DNA of 64,000 bases from an uncultured Maribacter sp. Lineage in GTDB: Bacteria > Bacteroidota > Bacteroidia > Flavobacteriales > Flavobacteriaceae. Positions within the stretch are counted from its first letter, which is position 1. Every line of letters begins with the position of its first letter. Below, piece after piece: positions 37,424 through 46,749 of the stretch. The stretch covers positions 186,001 to 250,000 of the forward strand of contig CANMKG010000002.1 of NCBI GenBank assembly GCA_947498505.1, given 5' to 3'. A program made the translations under genes and the position numbers. The notes beneath the pieces were generated by a model. The model did not search any database. It had not been told where the DNA came from and was given only the letters and a program-made list of their open reading frames with translations.

Positions 37424-38707
37424 CTAAACGTTTAACCTTTTTACCTTTCCAACAAGGAAGGTGAATGAAAGAAAGCCAATAAAAGTTATCCCAGCAATAA
37501 AGAAAATGGCGGGTTTAAAGTCACCATCTTTTACTAAGTAACCGATTATTATTGGAGTAACTACAGCTGATGATGATCCAATGAAATTAAAAGTGCCACC
37601 AATTAATCCAATAAGCCGTTTGGGTGCTATTAGCGAAATAAAAACCCAGGTTGTGCTGGCAAATCCATTAGCAAAAAAAGCAATTGTAAGAAATAAGATT
37701 AGGAAATTGGTGTTGTTGGTGTAATTAACTCCAATAATGCATGTAGATAACAGCATTCCACAAATTATGGGTAATTTTCTTGATATTTCATTACGATAAC
37801 CCTTACGTGTTAGAAAGTCTGATGTGAATCCAGACAACAATACACCGACAAATGCCGCTAAAAAAGGGATAGAAGCTAAAAATCCAGATTCTAAAAAATC
37901 AATTCCTCGATATTGAACCAGATAGGTAGGAAACCAAGTAAGAAAAAATATTACAAGGGAACCAATACAAAATTGGCCAATATATAACCCCCATAGTTTT
38001 GGATGAATAAACGCGTGTTTTATGTCTTTCCATTGAAACTTGGTAGCAGAAGAATTAGTATTATCATTTTTTGAACTGTCTTGTGTTATATATTCTAACT
38101 CAGATTTACTAATGTGTTTGTGGTCCTGGGGGTCACGATAATATTTGTACCAAACAAAACCTAATATAATACCTAAGGTTCCAGATGTTATAAATAAACC
38201 TCTCCAACCTAAATAGTATTCAATTGTTACAAGAAGTGGTGTTAAAAAGGCTAGACCTACGTATTGCCCAGAAGTGTATATAGCTATTGCAGAAGCCCTT
38301 TCTTTTTCGGGAAACCAATTGGTGACTATAGCGTTGTTGGTTGGAAAAGATGGAGCTTGAAATACTCCGATACTAGCTCTTAATCCAATTAATCCAGTAA
38401 ACGAATTTATAAATCCATTTAAAACGGTAGCAACTGACCAAAGTATAAGCATGAAGGTGTATAATATTCTTGCTTTTATATTATCTACAAGTATTCCACC
38501 AGGAATCTGAAGCATAGCGTAAGTCCAAGCAAATGCAGAAAATATATAACCCATTTGTACTGACGTAAGATTCAAATCTTCACTCAATGAGTAAGCGGCA
38601 ACAGATATATTACTCCTATCTAAATAGTTAATAACAACCGATATAAATATTAATGCTAAAACGTTAAATCGTTTTTTAATCACTGGTGCTTTTGTTATAA
38701 AGTTCAT
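37424..38707 (-). CDS. MFS acid-sugar transporter (copy 2; DgoT/ExuT-like)
   Basis: 427 aa, 12 membrane helices, a clear paralogue of the transporter at 30514. Shared blocks include NYLDRSN, QMGYIFSAFAWTYAMLQIPGG, WFPEKERASAIAIYTSGQ, LWGLYIGQFCIGS and GYLVKDGDFKPA. It belongs to the anion:cation symporter group importing sugar acids. It stands alone upstream of susC. An 18-bp CG-centred palindrome lies 35 bases before the start. Two transporters fit two dehydratases, suggesting two related acids. Confidence 0.9.
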   Translation of the reverse strand: MNFITKAPVIKKRFNVLALIFISVVINYLDRSNISVAAYSLSEDLNLTSVQMGYIFSAFAWTYAMLQIPGGILVDNIKARILYTFMLILWSVATVLNGFINSFTGLIGLRASIGVFQAPSFPTNNAIVTNWFPEKERASAIAIYTSGQYVGLAFLTPLLVTIEYYLGWRGLFITSGTLGIILGFVWYKYYRDPQDHKHISKSELEYITQDSSKNDNTNSSATKFQWKDIKHAFIHPKLWGLYIGQFCIGSLVIFFLTWFPTYLVQYRGIDFLESGFLASIPFLAAFVGVLLSGFTSDFLTRKGYRNEISRKLPIICGMLLSTCIIGVNYTNNTNFLILFLTIAFFANGFASTTWVFISLIAPKRLIGLIGGTFNFIGSSSAVVTPIIIGYLVKDGDFKPAIFFIAGITFIGFLSFTFLVGKVKRLNV

Positions 38708-38741
38708 GAACTAAAATCCATTAAAGGCGTACTATTTTTTT

Positions 38742-38759
38742 TCAAAAAACGTTTTTTGA
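38742..38759. promoter_or_regulatory. Perfect palindrome, candidate LacI-family operator
   Basis: TCAAAAAACGTTTTTTGA is an 18-bp perfect palindrome with a central CG step, 35 bases upstream of the MFS copy 2 start on the minus strand. The layout is that of LacI/GalR operators. A LacI-type regulator is encoded at 21477-22544. A T-run flanks it, so a terminator for the upstream gene is an alternative reading. Confidence 0.5.
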
Positions 38760-38882
38760 GTTTAGCGCCAAAAAGAAATTGTTGTTGCAAGTTACTCATT
38801 AAAAATTAATGGTAATTTATGTTTTTATACTCATCTTAATTTTTGGTAAGATAAATTAAAGTCTAGCGAATGGAGACAGTGT

Positions 38883-40997
38883 TTATTTGGTAGGAGTAAA
38901 ATATTCCTTAAACGGAGATTCGCTAGCGTTTTTATGTTTTGAGGCAAAATTGGACGGGGATTCTCCGAACATTTTTCTAAAACACTTGCCAAAATAATTA
39001 GGATCACTAAATCCAACTAAATAACTTATTTCAGAAATGGTGAGCTGGTTTTGTGTAAGCATTTGTGCAGCGCGTTTTAAACGAATCATTCGTATAAACT
39101 CATTAGGTGCATGTCCAGTTAGGTTTTTTAATTTCCTGAAAAGAGTAGAACGGCTTAGATTCATGTCTGTAGCTAATTGGTCAACACCATACGATTCATC
39201 CTCAATATGTTCTTCCAGAATAGACATGATGTCGTCTAAGAAATTACGCTCATTGGAATTTAAACCTATTTCATCTAAATTTAGATGCTTTTGAGTTTCA
39301 AAATAACGATGTATTAAAGCTCTTGATTCAATTAATTTGTCTACCCTTAAGCCTAAAAGTTCCATTTTAATAGGCTTCGGAATATATGCATCTGCTCCAG
39401 ATTCAAACCCTTCAATACGATGTTGAACCGAGTTAAGAGGTGAAAGTAATATTACTGGAATGTGGCTAGTTCTTATATTGTTCTTAAGTTGATAACACAG
39501 GCCAATACCTCCAGCGTCAGTGTTAGAAACATCACCAATAACAAGGTTTGGTATTTCCTTTAAGGCCATCGTTAAAGCTTTCTTACTAGTGTCAGTTTCA
39601 ATAATTCTATACTTATCTTTAAGCCCTTTTTTTATGGTTTTTCTAACATTTGAATCACTGTCAGAAATAAGTATAGATGGCAGGTGAGTTTTTTGTCCGC
39701 TAGTGTCTTTTCTTAAAGATGTAATATTAGTATTAATTTTTTCATTTTCGATAGGTGAAAAATCTGGAATTTCACCAGAAATCAAATGTGCATTACCAAC
39801 AGGAAGTTTTAGTAGAAAACAGTTTTCTTTTTCCTCAGATATAGCAAAACTTCCACTATGTATTTCCATAATATTCTTTACAATGTCTATCTTCTTTTTA
39901 AATTCGTCGACAACATTAAAAGGGCTGATGTTGGTATTTGGTATGTGTTTTTCAGAAGTGATTTTTTCAAGTTGTATCAACACATATTTGCATTCAATTT
40001 CTCTGTTTTTTCTTTTAATTTTAAGAAAATCTGATGGAATTGAAGTTGATACGTTTACCGCTCCTTTATTAGGAGTTTTGTCAATTAGATGAAATAGAAG
40101 GTCGTTAAATGCTTTTTCAATTTTATCTCCATCGAACCAGATGTCTGAAGTTAGTAGCCTGCTTTTAAATGATAATTCTATGCTTTTTGATTCAGCTAGT
40201 ATCTGGTATGAATTAGTCAAATCACGTATAAAATCAACAACGTCCGTTTTGGCTAGAACCAATTTGGTTTCCTCGATTTCAATTTTACGATAGTCTGTTA
40301 ATTGATTTACAACGCCAATGAGGTTTTTTACATTGTTTTCAATAGTCTTTAACTTATTATATGTGTTGGGGTCATGGTTTTTGACAGTTAATAATTCTTC
40401 AATTGGATTTAAAATTTTTGTAAGAGGTGATCTAAAGTCGTGATTTAAAGTAGTGAAAAAATGTAATTTAAGTCTATTAATTTCATTTGTAGCTTCATGA
40501 ACTTTAAAAAGGTTTTTTTCGTTGACTTGAAGTTGGTTATAATATTGTATTACCAATAGAATACTAATTATAAAAGTTCCAATAAATATCAATGGCCAGC
40601 CTTTATTTCCATATGGAGAGTAGGTGTTGAAGGAAATAGGCTTAGGGACAGCGTACCAAGCTGTATTATTAGAGTGCTCTTTAGTTTTTAATTTATCATT
40701 ATAAGGGGGTAAATCATTAACAGTACTGAAAAACGAATTTTTTAATGAAGTGTTGATTGCCGAATTTAATGCAAATTTTTCCCCAAAAGAGTTATTTTCC
40801 TCGATAAAGGAAACAGGAATATTTAAATTTTGATTTAAATAACTACTATTAAAAGTGCTAAATGAAAGTTGATTAGATTCTTGGCAAGAAAAAACATTAT
40901 TAGAAATAAAAATGCATAGACCAACTACGGTATAAACTTTTAAAGAATAAGAGTAATACCGCAAAAACTTCAAAATATATTTTAGAGAACATTTCAT
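38883..40997 (-). CDS. HTCS-like regulator lacking the propeller sensor, with degenerate kinase domain
   Basis: 704 aa. After a signal/anchor (about 18-37) only about 95 periplasmic residues precede the membrane helix (about 134-151). The usual two-propeller plus YYY sensor (about 750 residues) is absent. The dimerisation helix keeps His186 (TTLNHDFRSPLTKI). The ATPase region has lost the DxGxG and GxGLG boxes, and its N-box is weak (FNDLLFHLID). The receiver keeps Asp489 (LVIGDVSNTDAGG) and Lys in YIPKPIK, and an AraC DNA-binding domain fills about 600-695 (DQLATDMNLSRSTLFRKLKN, LVGFSDPNYFGKCFRKMF). It probably regulates the adjacent transporter/susCD genes but may not autophosphorylate. Confidence 0.88.
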   Translation of the reverse strand: MKCSLKYILKFLRYYSYSLKVYTVVGLCIFISNNVFSCQESNQLSFSTFNSSYLNQNLNIPVSFIEENNSFGEKFALNSAINTSLKNSFFSTVNDLPPYNDKLKTKEHSNNTAWYAVPKPISFNTYSPYGNKGWPLIFIGTFIISILLVIQYYNQLQVNEKNLFKVHEATNEINRLKLHFFTTLNHDFRSPLTKILNPIEELLTVKNHDPNTYNKLKTIENNVKNLIGVVNQLTDYRKIEIEETKLVLAKTDVVDFIRDLTNSYQILAESKSIELSFKSRLLTSDIWFDGDKIEKAFNDLLFHLIDKTPNKGAVNVSTSIPSDFLKIKRKNREIECKYVLIQLEKITSEKHIPNTNISPFNVVDEFKKKIDIVKNIMEIHSGSFAISEEKENCFLLKLPVGNAHLISGEIPDFSPIENEKINTNITSLRKDTSGQKTHLPSILISDSDSNVRKTIKKGLKDKYRIIETDTSKKALTMALKEIPNLVIGDVSNTDAGGIGLCYQLKNNIRTSHIPVILLSPLNSVQHRIEGFESGADAYIPKPIKMELLGLRVDKLIESRALIHRYFETQKHLNLDEIGLNSNERNFLDDIMSILEEHIEDESYGVDQLATDMNLSRSTLFRKLKNLTGHAPNEFIRMIRLKRAAQMLTQNQLTISEISYLVGFSDPNYFGKCFRKMFGESPSNFASKHKNASESPFKEYFTPTK

Positions 40998-41351
40998 AGC
41001 GTAGAAACCCTAAAGTTAATTTTTAAAATATATAATCCTAATTTTTTCTTCTCTTAAAATTATTTTATTAATAAAAAAGTGTATGAACTAATACTAATAT
41101 AACAATTATTACAATATAAATATAGTATTTGTTTAGTTTTTATCTCTTGTTTGTTTATTTGTAATGTAGCCTTTAATTGCTGTAGAAATACTTAGAGGTA
41201 TTTGAAAATATTATAGTTTAAAGAATACTATGACCACATAACTTTAGTTTGTTTGATTAATATGTATTAGGTTTTGACCTAAATTTACGGTTTAATGCAA
41301 TTAAGAAAAGCGTTCTTTAAATTAGACAAATTATAACATAAAATTTTAGGT
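40998..41351. other. Divergent intergenic region
   Basis: 354 AT-rich bases with no gene, between the HTCS-like gene (-) and an FG-GAP lipoprotein gene (+). It contains TATGACCA at 41229-41236, identical to the site upstream of susC copy 1, and TTGACCT at 41274-41280. Confidence 0.55.
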
Positions 41352-44300
41352 TTGATAAAACATTTTAGTCCTGCAAGAGGTAACCTCTTATGGCTTATAC
41401 TTATAGTTTTTTCTTGTTCGAAAAATAAACTTCCACTGATAACAGAGTCTGATAAACTTTTTGTATCGATGGATGCTGAATACACGGGAGTTAATTTTGA
41501 AAATACTATTGTAGAAACAAGTAAAGAAAATCATCTCATCAATGAAGATTTTGTAACTGGAGCGGGCGTGGCTATTGGAGATATAAATAATGACGGTCTT
41601 TTGGATTTATATTTCACTGGTAATCAAGTAAAGGACAAGTTGTACTTAAATAAAGGTCAGCTGGTTTTTGAGGATATTTCTGAAAAAGTGGGCTTAAATA
41701 AAAATGATTCATGGTCTACTGGGGTCACCTTTGTTGATATAAATTCAGATGGATATCAAGATATTTATGTATGCAAAAATGTGCAGGGAAAAGGTATGTT
41801 AGGAACAAATTGCCTGTACATAAATAATGGAGATTTAACTTTTGAAGAAAAAGCAAAGGAATATAGAATTAATGACAGAGGATATTCTAAGCAGGCTTAT
41901 TTTTTCGATTACGATAAAGATGGGAATCTCGATATGTACCTAGTGAATCAACCTCCTGGTATAGGAAATAGAAAAGGAGGGAAAACTAAATCAAAATATA
42001 TAAACCCAGCATATAGTGATAAACTTTATAAGAATTTAGGAAAGGGGAGAGGGTTTGTTGAAGTTTCTGCTCTGACAGGAACTAAGAATGCGGCACATGG
42101 ACTTTCTGCAGCAATTGGAGATATAAATAATGACGGATGGCCAGATATTTATGTAGCAAATGATTACGATGAGCCAGATTATATGTATTTAAATAATAAA
42201 AATGGAACCTTTAGAGATGTTTTAAAAAAATCATTTAAACATATATCAAATTTTAGTATGGGAAGTGATATTGCTGATTATGATAATGATGGCAATTTAG
42301 ATATAATGGTTTTAGATATGGTTGCAGAAAATCATAAACGTATTAAGACCAATATGGGAGGAATGAGACCAGAAAATTTTTGGAAAATTGTTAATGAAGG
42401 AGGGCATTATCAATATATGTTTAATACACTGCAAAGAAATAATGGTAATGGCACTTTTAGCGATTTGGCGCAATTAGCAGGAGTATCTAATACTGATTGG
42501 AGTTGGGGGCCTTTAATTGCTGATTTTGATAACGATGGTTTTAAAGATATTTTCGTTACCAATGGAATTAAAAGAAATATGCGTAATAGCGATATTAATA
42601 ATGAATATGAAAAAATATTAGATAGTATAGAGGTTGTTGCTAAAAATCAAAATAAAAAATTTCAGGATGTAGTTGATGTGTTAAAACTTGCTCAAATGGC
42701 TCCAGAGGACAAAATAGAAAATTATATCTATAAAAATAATGGAGATTTAACTTTTTCTAAAAAAGTAAAAGATTGGGGGATTAATACACCTAGTTTATCA
42801 AAAGGGGCAGCTTATGCGGATTTAGACAATGATGGAGACTTGGATCTTGTTGTCAGTAATGTTAATCAAAAAGCTTTTGTGTATAGAAATACTAGTACAG
42901 AGAAAAAGAAAGGGAATTTTTTGAGAGTAAAATTAAAACCTCAAAAACAAGGAGATATTTATGGAGCCCGAATAAAAATATTTAAGGAGTCTAAGTTGTG
43001 GCAAGTGGTTGAACTTACAAACGCAAGAGGATACATGTCAAAAAGTGAAGATATAGCTCATTTTGGACTTGGAGATTATGAAAGTGTTGAAAAAATATTG
43101 GTAGAATGGACTAATGGAAAAACAACGCAACTAAATAGTATTGAGGCGAATCAAATTATTCAAGTTAAACAAAAAGGAGAAAATTATTTAAAAGAAAAAT
43201 CATCGAATTCCGTTTCACCTATGTTTCAAAATGTCACAAAAAAAATAGCTTTAAAACATAGGCACCAAGAGAATAATTATAATGATTATGATAAGCAGGT
43301 TCTGCTTCCTCATAAAATGTCTCAATTTGGCCCATCAATTGGTGTAGGAGACGTAAATGGAGACAATTTAGATGATTTTTTTGTAGGAGGAGCTGTTGGA
43401 ACTTCAGGGGTATTGTACATTCAAAGTAAAGACGGTTCTTTTCAAGAAGTAGATAGCAAGCCATTTTTATTAGATAAAAATTCGGAAGATATGGGTTGTG
43501 TTTTTATTGATATAGATAGTGATGGAGATTTAGATCTTTTTGTAGTAAGTGGAGGATATGAGTTTAAACTTAATGATAAAGCTTTGCAGGATCGTCTTTA
43601 TATTAACGATGGAGAAGGTAATTTTAAAAAAGATAAAAATAGAGTTCCTAAGTATTTAACAAGTGGATCTACAGTAATAAAAGCAGATTATGATGGAGAT
43701 GGAGATGAAGATTTATTTGTTGCAGGAAGATTAGTTCCAGGTAATTACCCTTACCCTGCAAATAGTGTTCTTTTAGAGAATAGAAATGGATATTTTGTTA
43801 ATGTTACAAATAGCAAAGCTAAAGAACTAAACAATTTGGGTATGGTTACATCTGCTGAATGGGTAGATTTAAACGGGGATAATAAGTTAGATTTGGTTAT
43901 AGTAGGGGAATGGATGCCTATATCAACTTTTATACAAGATAAAGCAGGTAATTTTGAAAGCAAAGAGTTTGACGGGCTAACGGAAATGGAAGGTTGGTAT
44001 TATGAAGTTTCAAGTGCTGATATAGATAATGATGGAGATAATGATTTGGTTTTTGGTAATCTAGGACTTAACTATAAGTATAAAACATCTAAGGAAAAAC
44101 CTTTTCAAATACATAGTTATGATTTTGATAAGAATAATAGTTCAGATATTGTATTAAGTTATTTTGAAGAAGGAGACTTATATCCAATTCGAGGAAGATC
44201 GTGTTCTATAGAACAAATACCTTCATTAAATAAAAAGTTCCCTACATATGAGTCTTTTGGAAATTCGAATTTAAGAGGGATATATGGAGAAGATCTAGAT

Positions 44301-44708
44301 AAAGCTTTGAATCTTAAAGCAAGAAATTTTGCATCGGTGTATGCAGAAAACATTAATGGTATTTCTTTTAAAACAAAACATTTACCAAAATTAGCGCAAG
44401 TGTCAAGCACTAATTCTATTATAATTGAAGATTTTGATTTGGATGGAAATAAAGATTTGCTGTTATCAGGAAATCTATATACGTCGGAAATAGAAACCCC
44501 TAGAAATGATGCGGGAATTGGTTTGTTTTTACATGGTAATGGCAAAGGAGATTTTGAAGAAGTGCCTGTGACAAAAAGTGGATTTTTCGCACCTCATGAT
44601 GCCAAGGATATGAAAAAAATTAAAATAGGAAATAAAAATGGAATTTTAGTAGGTAATAACAACCATTATTTACAGGCCTTTATTTACGAAAAAAACGATG
44701 ATAATTAG
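41352..44708 (+). CDS. FG-GAP/VCBS-repeat ASPIC/UnbV-domain lipoprotein (large)
   Basis: 1118 aa from TTG 41352. No in-frame ATG or GTG lies between the upstream stop (41334) and the lipoprotein signal, whose Cys is at residue 22 (IVFSC), so TTG is the start. Many calcium-binding-like repeats of the form DINNDGLLDLYF or DFDNDGFKDIFV build FG-GAP propellers. An ASPIC/UnbV domain occupies about 515-615 (YGARIKIF, ARGYMSKSEDIAHFGLG, VEWTNGKTTQLNSI), followed by a second propeller. Such proteins accompany SusCD systems and are surface-exposed; a role in glycan or protein binding is inferred. A full-length paralogue is at 56024. Confidence 0.88.
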   Translation: MIKHFSPARGNLLWLILIVFSCSKNKLPLITESDKLFVSMDAEYTGVNFENTIVETSKENHLINEDFVTGAGVAIGDINNDGLLDLYFTGNQVKDKLYLNKGQLVFEDISEKVGLNKNDSWSTGVTFVDINSDGYQDIYVCKNVQGKGMLGTNCLYINNGDLTFEEKAKEYRINDRGYSKQAYFFDYDKDGNLDMYLVNQPPGIGNRKGGKTKSKYINPAYSDKLYKNLGKGRGFVEVSALTGTKNAAHGLSAAIGDINNDGWPDIYVANDYDEPDYMYLNNKNGTFRDVLKKSFKHISNFSMGSDIADYDNDGNLDIMVLDMVAENHKRIKTNMGGMRPENFWKIVNEGGHYQYMFNTLQRNNGNGTFSDLAQLAGVSNTDWSWGPLIADFDNDGFKDIFVTNGIKRNMRNSDINNEYEKILDSIEVVAKNQNKKFQDVVDVLKLAQMAPEDKIENYIYKNNGDLTFSKKVKDWGINTPSLSKGAAYADLDNDGDLDLVVSNVNQKAFVYRNTSTEKKKGNFLRVKLKPQKQGDIYGARIKIFKESKLWQVVELTNARGYMSKSEDIAHFGLGDYESVEKILVEWTNGKTTQLNSIEANQIIQVKQKGENYLKEKSSNSVSPMFQNVTKKIALKHRHQENNYNDYDKQVLLPHKMSQFGPSIGVGDVNGDNLDDFFVGGAVGTSGVLYIQSKDGSFQEVDSKPFLLDKNSEDMGCVFIDIDSDGDLDLFVVSGGYEFKLNDKALQDRLYINDGEGNFKKDKNRVPKYLTSGSTVIKADYDGDGDEDLFVAGRLVPGNYPYPANSVLLENRNGYFVNVTNSKAKELNNLGMVTSAEWVDLNGDNKLDLVIVGEWMPISTFIQDKAGNFESKEFDGLTEMEGWYYEVSSADIDNDGDNDLVFGNLGLNYKYKTSKEKPFQIHSYDFDKNNSSDIVLSYFEEGDLYPIRGRSCSIEQIPSLNKKFPTYESFGNSNLRGIYGEDLDKALNLKARNFASVYAENINGISFKTKHLPKLAQVSSTNSIIIEDFDLDGNKDLLLSGNLYTSEIETPRNDAGIGLFLHGNGKGDFEEVPVTKSGFFAPHDAKDMKKIKIGNKNGILVGNNNHYLQAFIYEKNDDN

Positions 44709-44752
44709 CGTGTATATTATTAAGAATATACAAATTAAAGTTATGAAAATAG

Positions 44753-46591
44753 ATGTTTAAGAAGGAGTCAAAAATATTTCGTGTAGCACTAGTTGTTTAT
44801 TTAATGCTTACCTGTATTATGGTACGAGCTCAGGTATTTGACGAGATTGATACACGAGCACTAACAGAGATGAATATTAATTATGGAAATGCTGTTGCGG
44901 ATTATGATTTGGATGGTGATTTAGATGTTTTTATAGTAGCTTATAATTCATTTGAAGCTAATGATGAAACCACATTTAGTAGGCTTTTGGAAAACAAAGG
45001 AGGAAGATTTGAAGATGTTACTGTTGCAGCAGGTTTTGGTCTTCAACATTCAAATAATGGTCAAGCATTAAAATTAGGAGCCTCATGGGGAGATTATGAC
45101 AATGATGGATACCCAGATCTTTTATTAGCGCATCAGAATGGAACACAATTATATCGTAATCTAGGAAATAAGACCTTTAGAGATGTTACCAGAAATGTAA
45201 ATATAGAACCCTGCACTAGCTGCAACAATTCAGGTAGTTTATGGTGGGATTATGATAAAGATGGAGATTTAGACCTATATCTTAATTATTTAGCCAGATC
45301 TAATAGGCTATACAATAACAAAGGAGACGGAACCTTTGAAGAAATAGATGGAGCACTAAATTTGGATGATTCTAATAGAACATGGTCCTGTTTGCCAATA
45401 GACGCTAATAATGATGGTTGGTTAGATCTTTATGTGGTAAATGATTTTGGATTAAGTAATTTTTACATTAGTCAAGAAGGGCAATCATTTATTGATGCAA
45501 CAGAAGAGTATAATTTAAAAAATACAGGCTGTGGAATGGGTTCTACGATAGGAGATTATAATAATGACGGTTATTTTGATATATATGTCACGAATATTGC
45601 TGAAACTAAAAACAACCCCTTGTTTATGGGAACCCCTGAAGGCCCGTACATTAATACAACAGTGAAAGAGAGAGTTGCTAATGGACATTATGGTTGGGGA
45701 ACAAGGTTTTTAGATGCAGATAATGATGGCGATCAGGACTTATATATTGTAAATGGAGATAATGATTTGCACTATAATAACGTGTTTTTTAAGAACCTAA
45801 GAAGTGAAGGACAAGATGAATTTCAAAACTGGTCTCAGCAATCTAGAGCAGACGGAGGTGCTAATGGAATGGGAGCAGAGGTTTTTGATTATAATAATGA
45901 TGGCAATCTGGATATTTTGGTTAGTAACACAAATGATTCTCCTTATTTATATAAAAATGCAACTGCGAATCCTAACAAATGGCTTCAGGTTGATTTAGAG
46001 GGGATTACATCTAATCGCAATGCTTTTGGAGCTAAATTAACGGCTTACATTGGAGACAATAAAGTACATAGATTAGTTCATGGAGCAAGTATTATGGGGC
46101 AAAGTGTTAAACCTGTGCATTTTGGTTTAGGGAAAGTGGAAAAAATAGATAGTTTAGTTGTTTACTGGCCAAATACAATACAAGAAACTGTATACGATAT
46201 AGCCGTGAATCAAAAAGTAAAAATTGTAGAACAAGAAGGTATGCAAATAGGTGAAAAATATGTTCCTCAAGAAGAAAGTGAACCTATGGGAGAAGAAGTT
46301 TTAGAAAAAGAAGAACTTTTTTTAGATGTTGTGCCTTATCCGAATCCATTTCAGGAATCTATTACTTTTAGACTTGATAGTAAAGAGTCAGGACGATTAC
46401 ATTTAGAGGTTTTTTCTATTTCAGGTGTCAAAGTTTTTGATTTAAAACAAAAAATAGAATCATCTTATGATTGGTCTTTGCATTGGAAAGGAGAAAATAA
46501 TGCTGGATTAAAATTAGCTTCTGGATTATACTTTTATAAGATAAATTTTGCGAATCAAAATTGGTCAGGAAAAATTATATTAAATAATTAA
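44753..46591 (+). CDS. FG-GAP/ASPIC protein with type IX secretion C-terminal signal
   Basis: 612 aa. The signal peptide (about 1-26, VRAQ) is followed by FG-GAP repeats (DYDLDGDLDVFI, DYDNDGYPDLLL, DADNDGDQDLYI), an ASPIC/UnbV domain at about 400-495 (AFGAKLTAYI, VHFGLGKVEKIDSLVVYWPN) and a type IX secretion sorting domain in the last 80 residues (PYPNPFQESITFRL, GLYFYKINFANQ). It is therefore exported across the outer membrane and attached at the cell surface or released. It follows the large FG-GAP lipoprotein gene by 44 bases, probably in one operon. Confidence 0.9.
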   Translation: MFKKESKIFRVALVVYLMLTCIMVRAQVFDEIDTRALTEMNINYGNAVADYDLDGDLDVFIVAYNSFEANDETTFSRLLENKGGRFEDVTVAAGFGLQHSNNGQALKLGASWGDYDNDGYPDLLLAHQNGTQLYRNLGNKTFRDVTRNVNIEPCTSCNNSGSLWWDYDKDGDLDLYLNYLARSNRLYNNKGDGTFEEIDGALNLDDSNRTWSCLPIDANNDGWLDLYVVNDFGLSNFYISQEGQSFIDATEEYNLKNTGCGMGSTIGDYNNDGYFDIYVTNIAETKNNPLFMGTPEGPYINTTVKERVANGHYGWGTRFLDADNDGDQDLYIVNGDNDLHYNNVFFKNLRSEGQDEFQNWSQQSRADGGANGMGAEVFDYNNDGNLDILVSNTNDSPYLYKNATANPNKWLQVDLEGITSNRNAFGAKLTAYIGDNKVHRLVHGASIMGQSVKPVHFGLGKVEKIDSLVVYWPNTIQETVYDIAVNQKVKIVEQEGMQIGEKYVPQEESEPMGEEVLEKEELFLDVVPYPNPFQESITFRLDSKESGRLHLEVFSISGVKVFDLKQKIESSYDWSLHWKGENNAGLKLASGLYFYKINFANQNWSGKIILNN

Positions 46592-46691
46592 CTTATACAT
46601 TTTCCTGAGAAACTTCAAATTTGTTATTCATCTATAAGAACTTAATATAGCTTTCAGTTGTTTTATGTTAGTGAGCTTATATTGTTAAATA

Positions 46692-46724
46692 TTTGGATTT
46701 AATCCAAAAAAACGGAAATAATCC
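46692..46724. promoter_or_regulatory. Palindromic operator candidate before the polymerase operon
   Basis: TTTGGATT-T-AATCCAAA (46692-46708) is a perfect palindrome. A second copy of its core, GGAAATAATCC (46714-46724), starts 19 bp after the first core GGATTTAATCC (46695-46705). The pair ends 26 bases before the dinB start, a fitting place for a damage-responsive repressor. No repressor gene is adjacent. Confidence 0.55.
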
Positions 46725-46749
46725 ATAAATTAGCTATCCTGTTTTTAGG

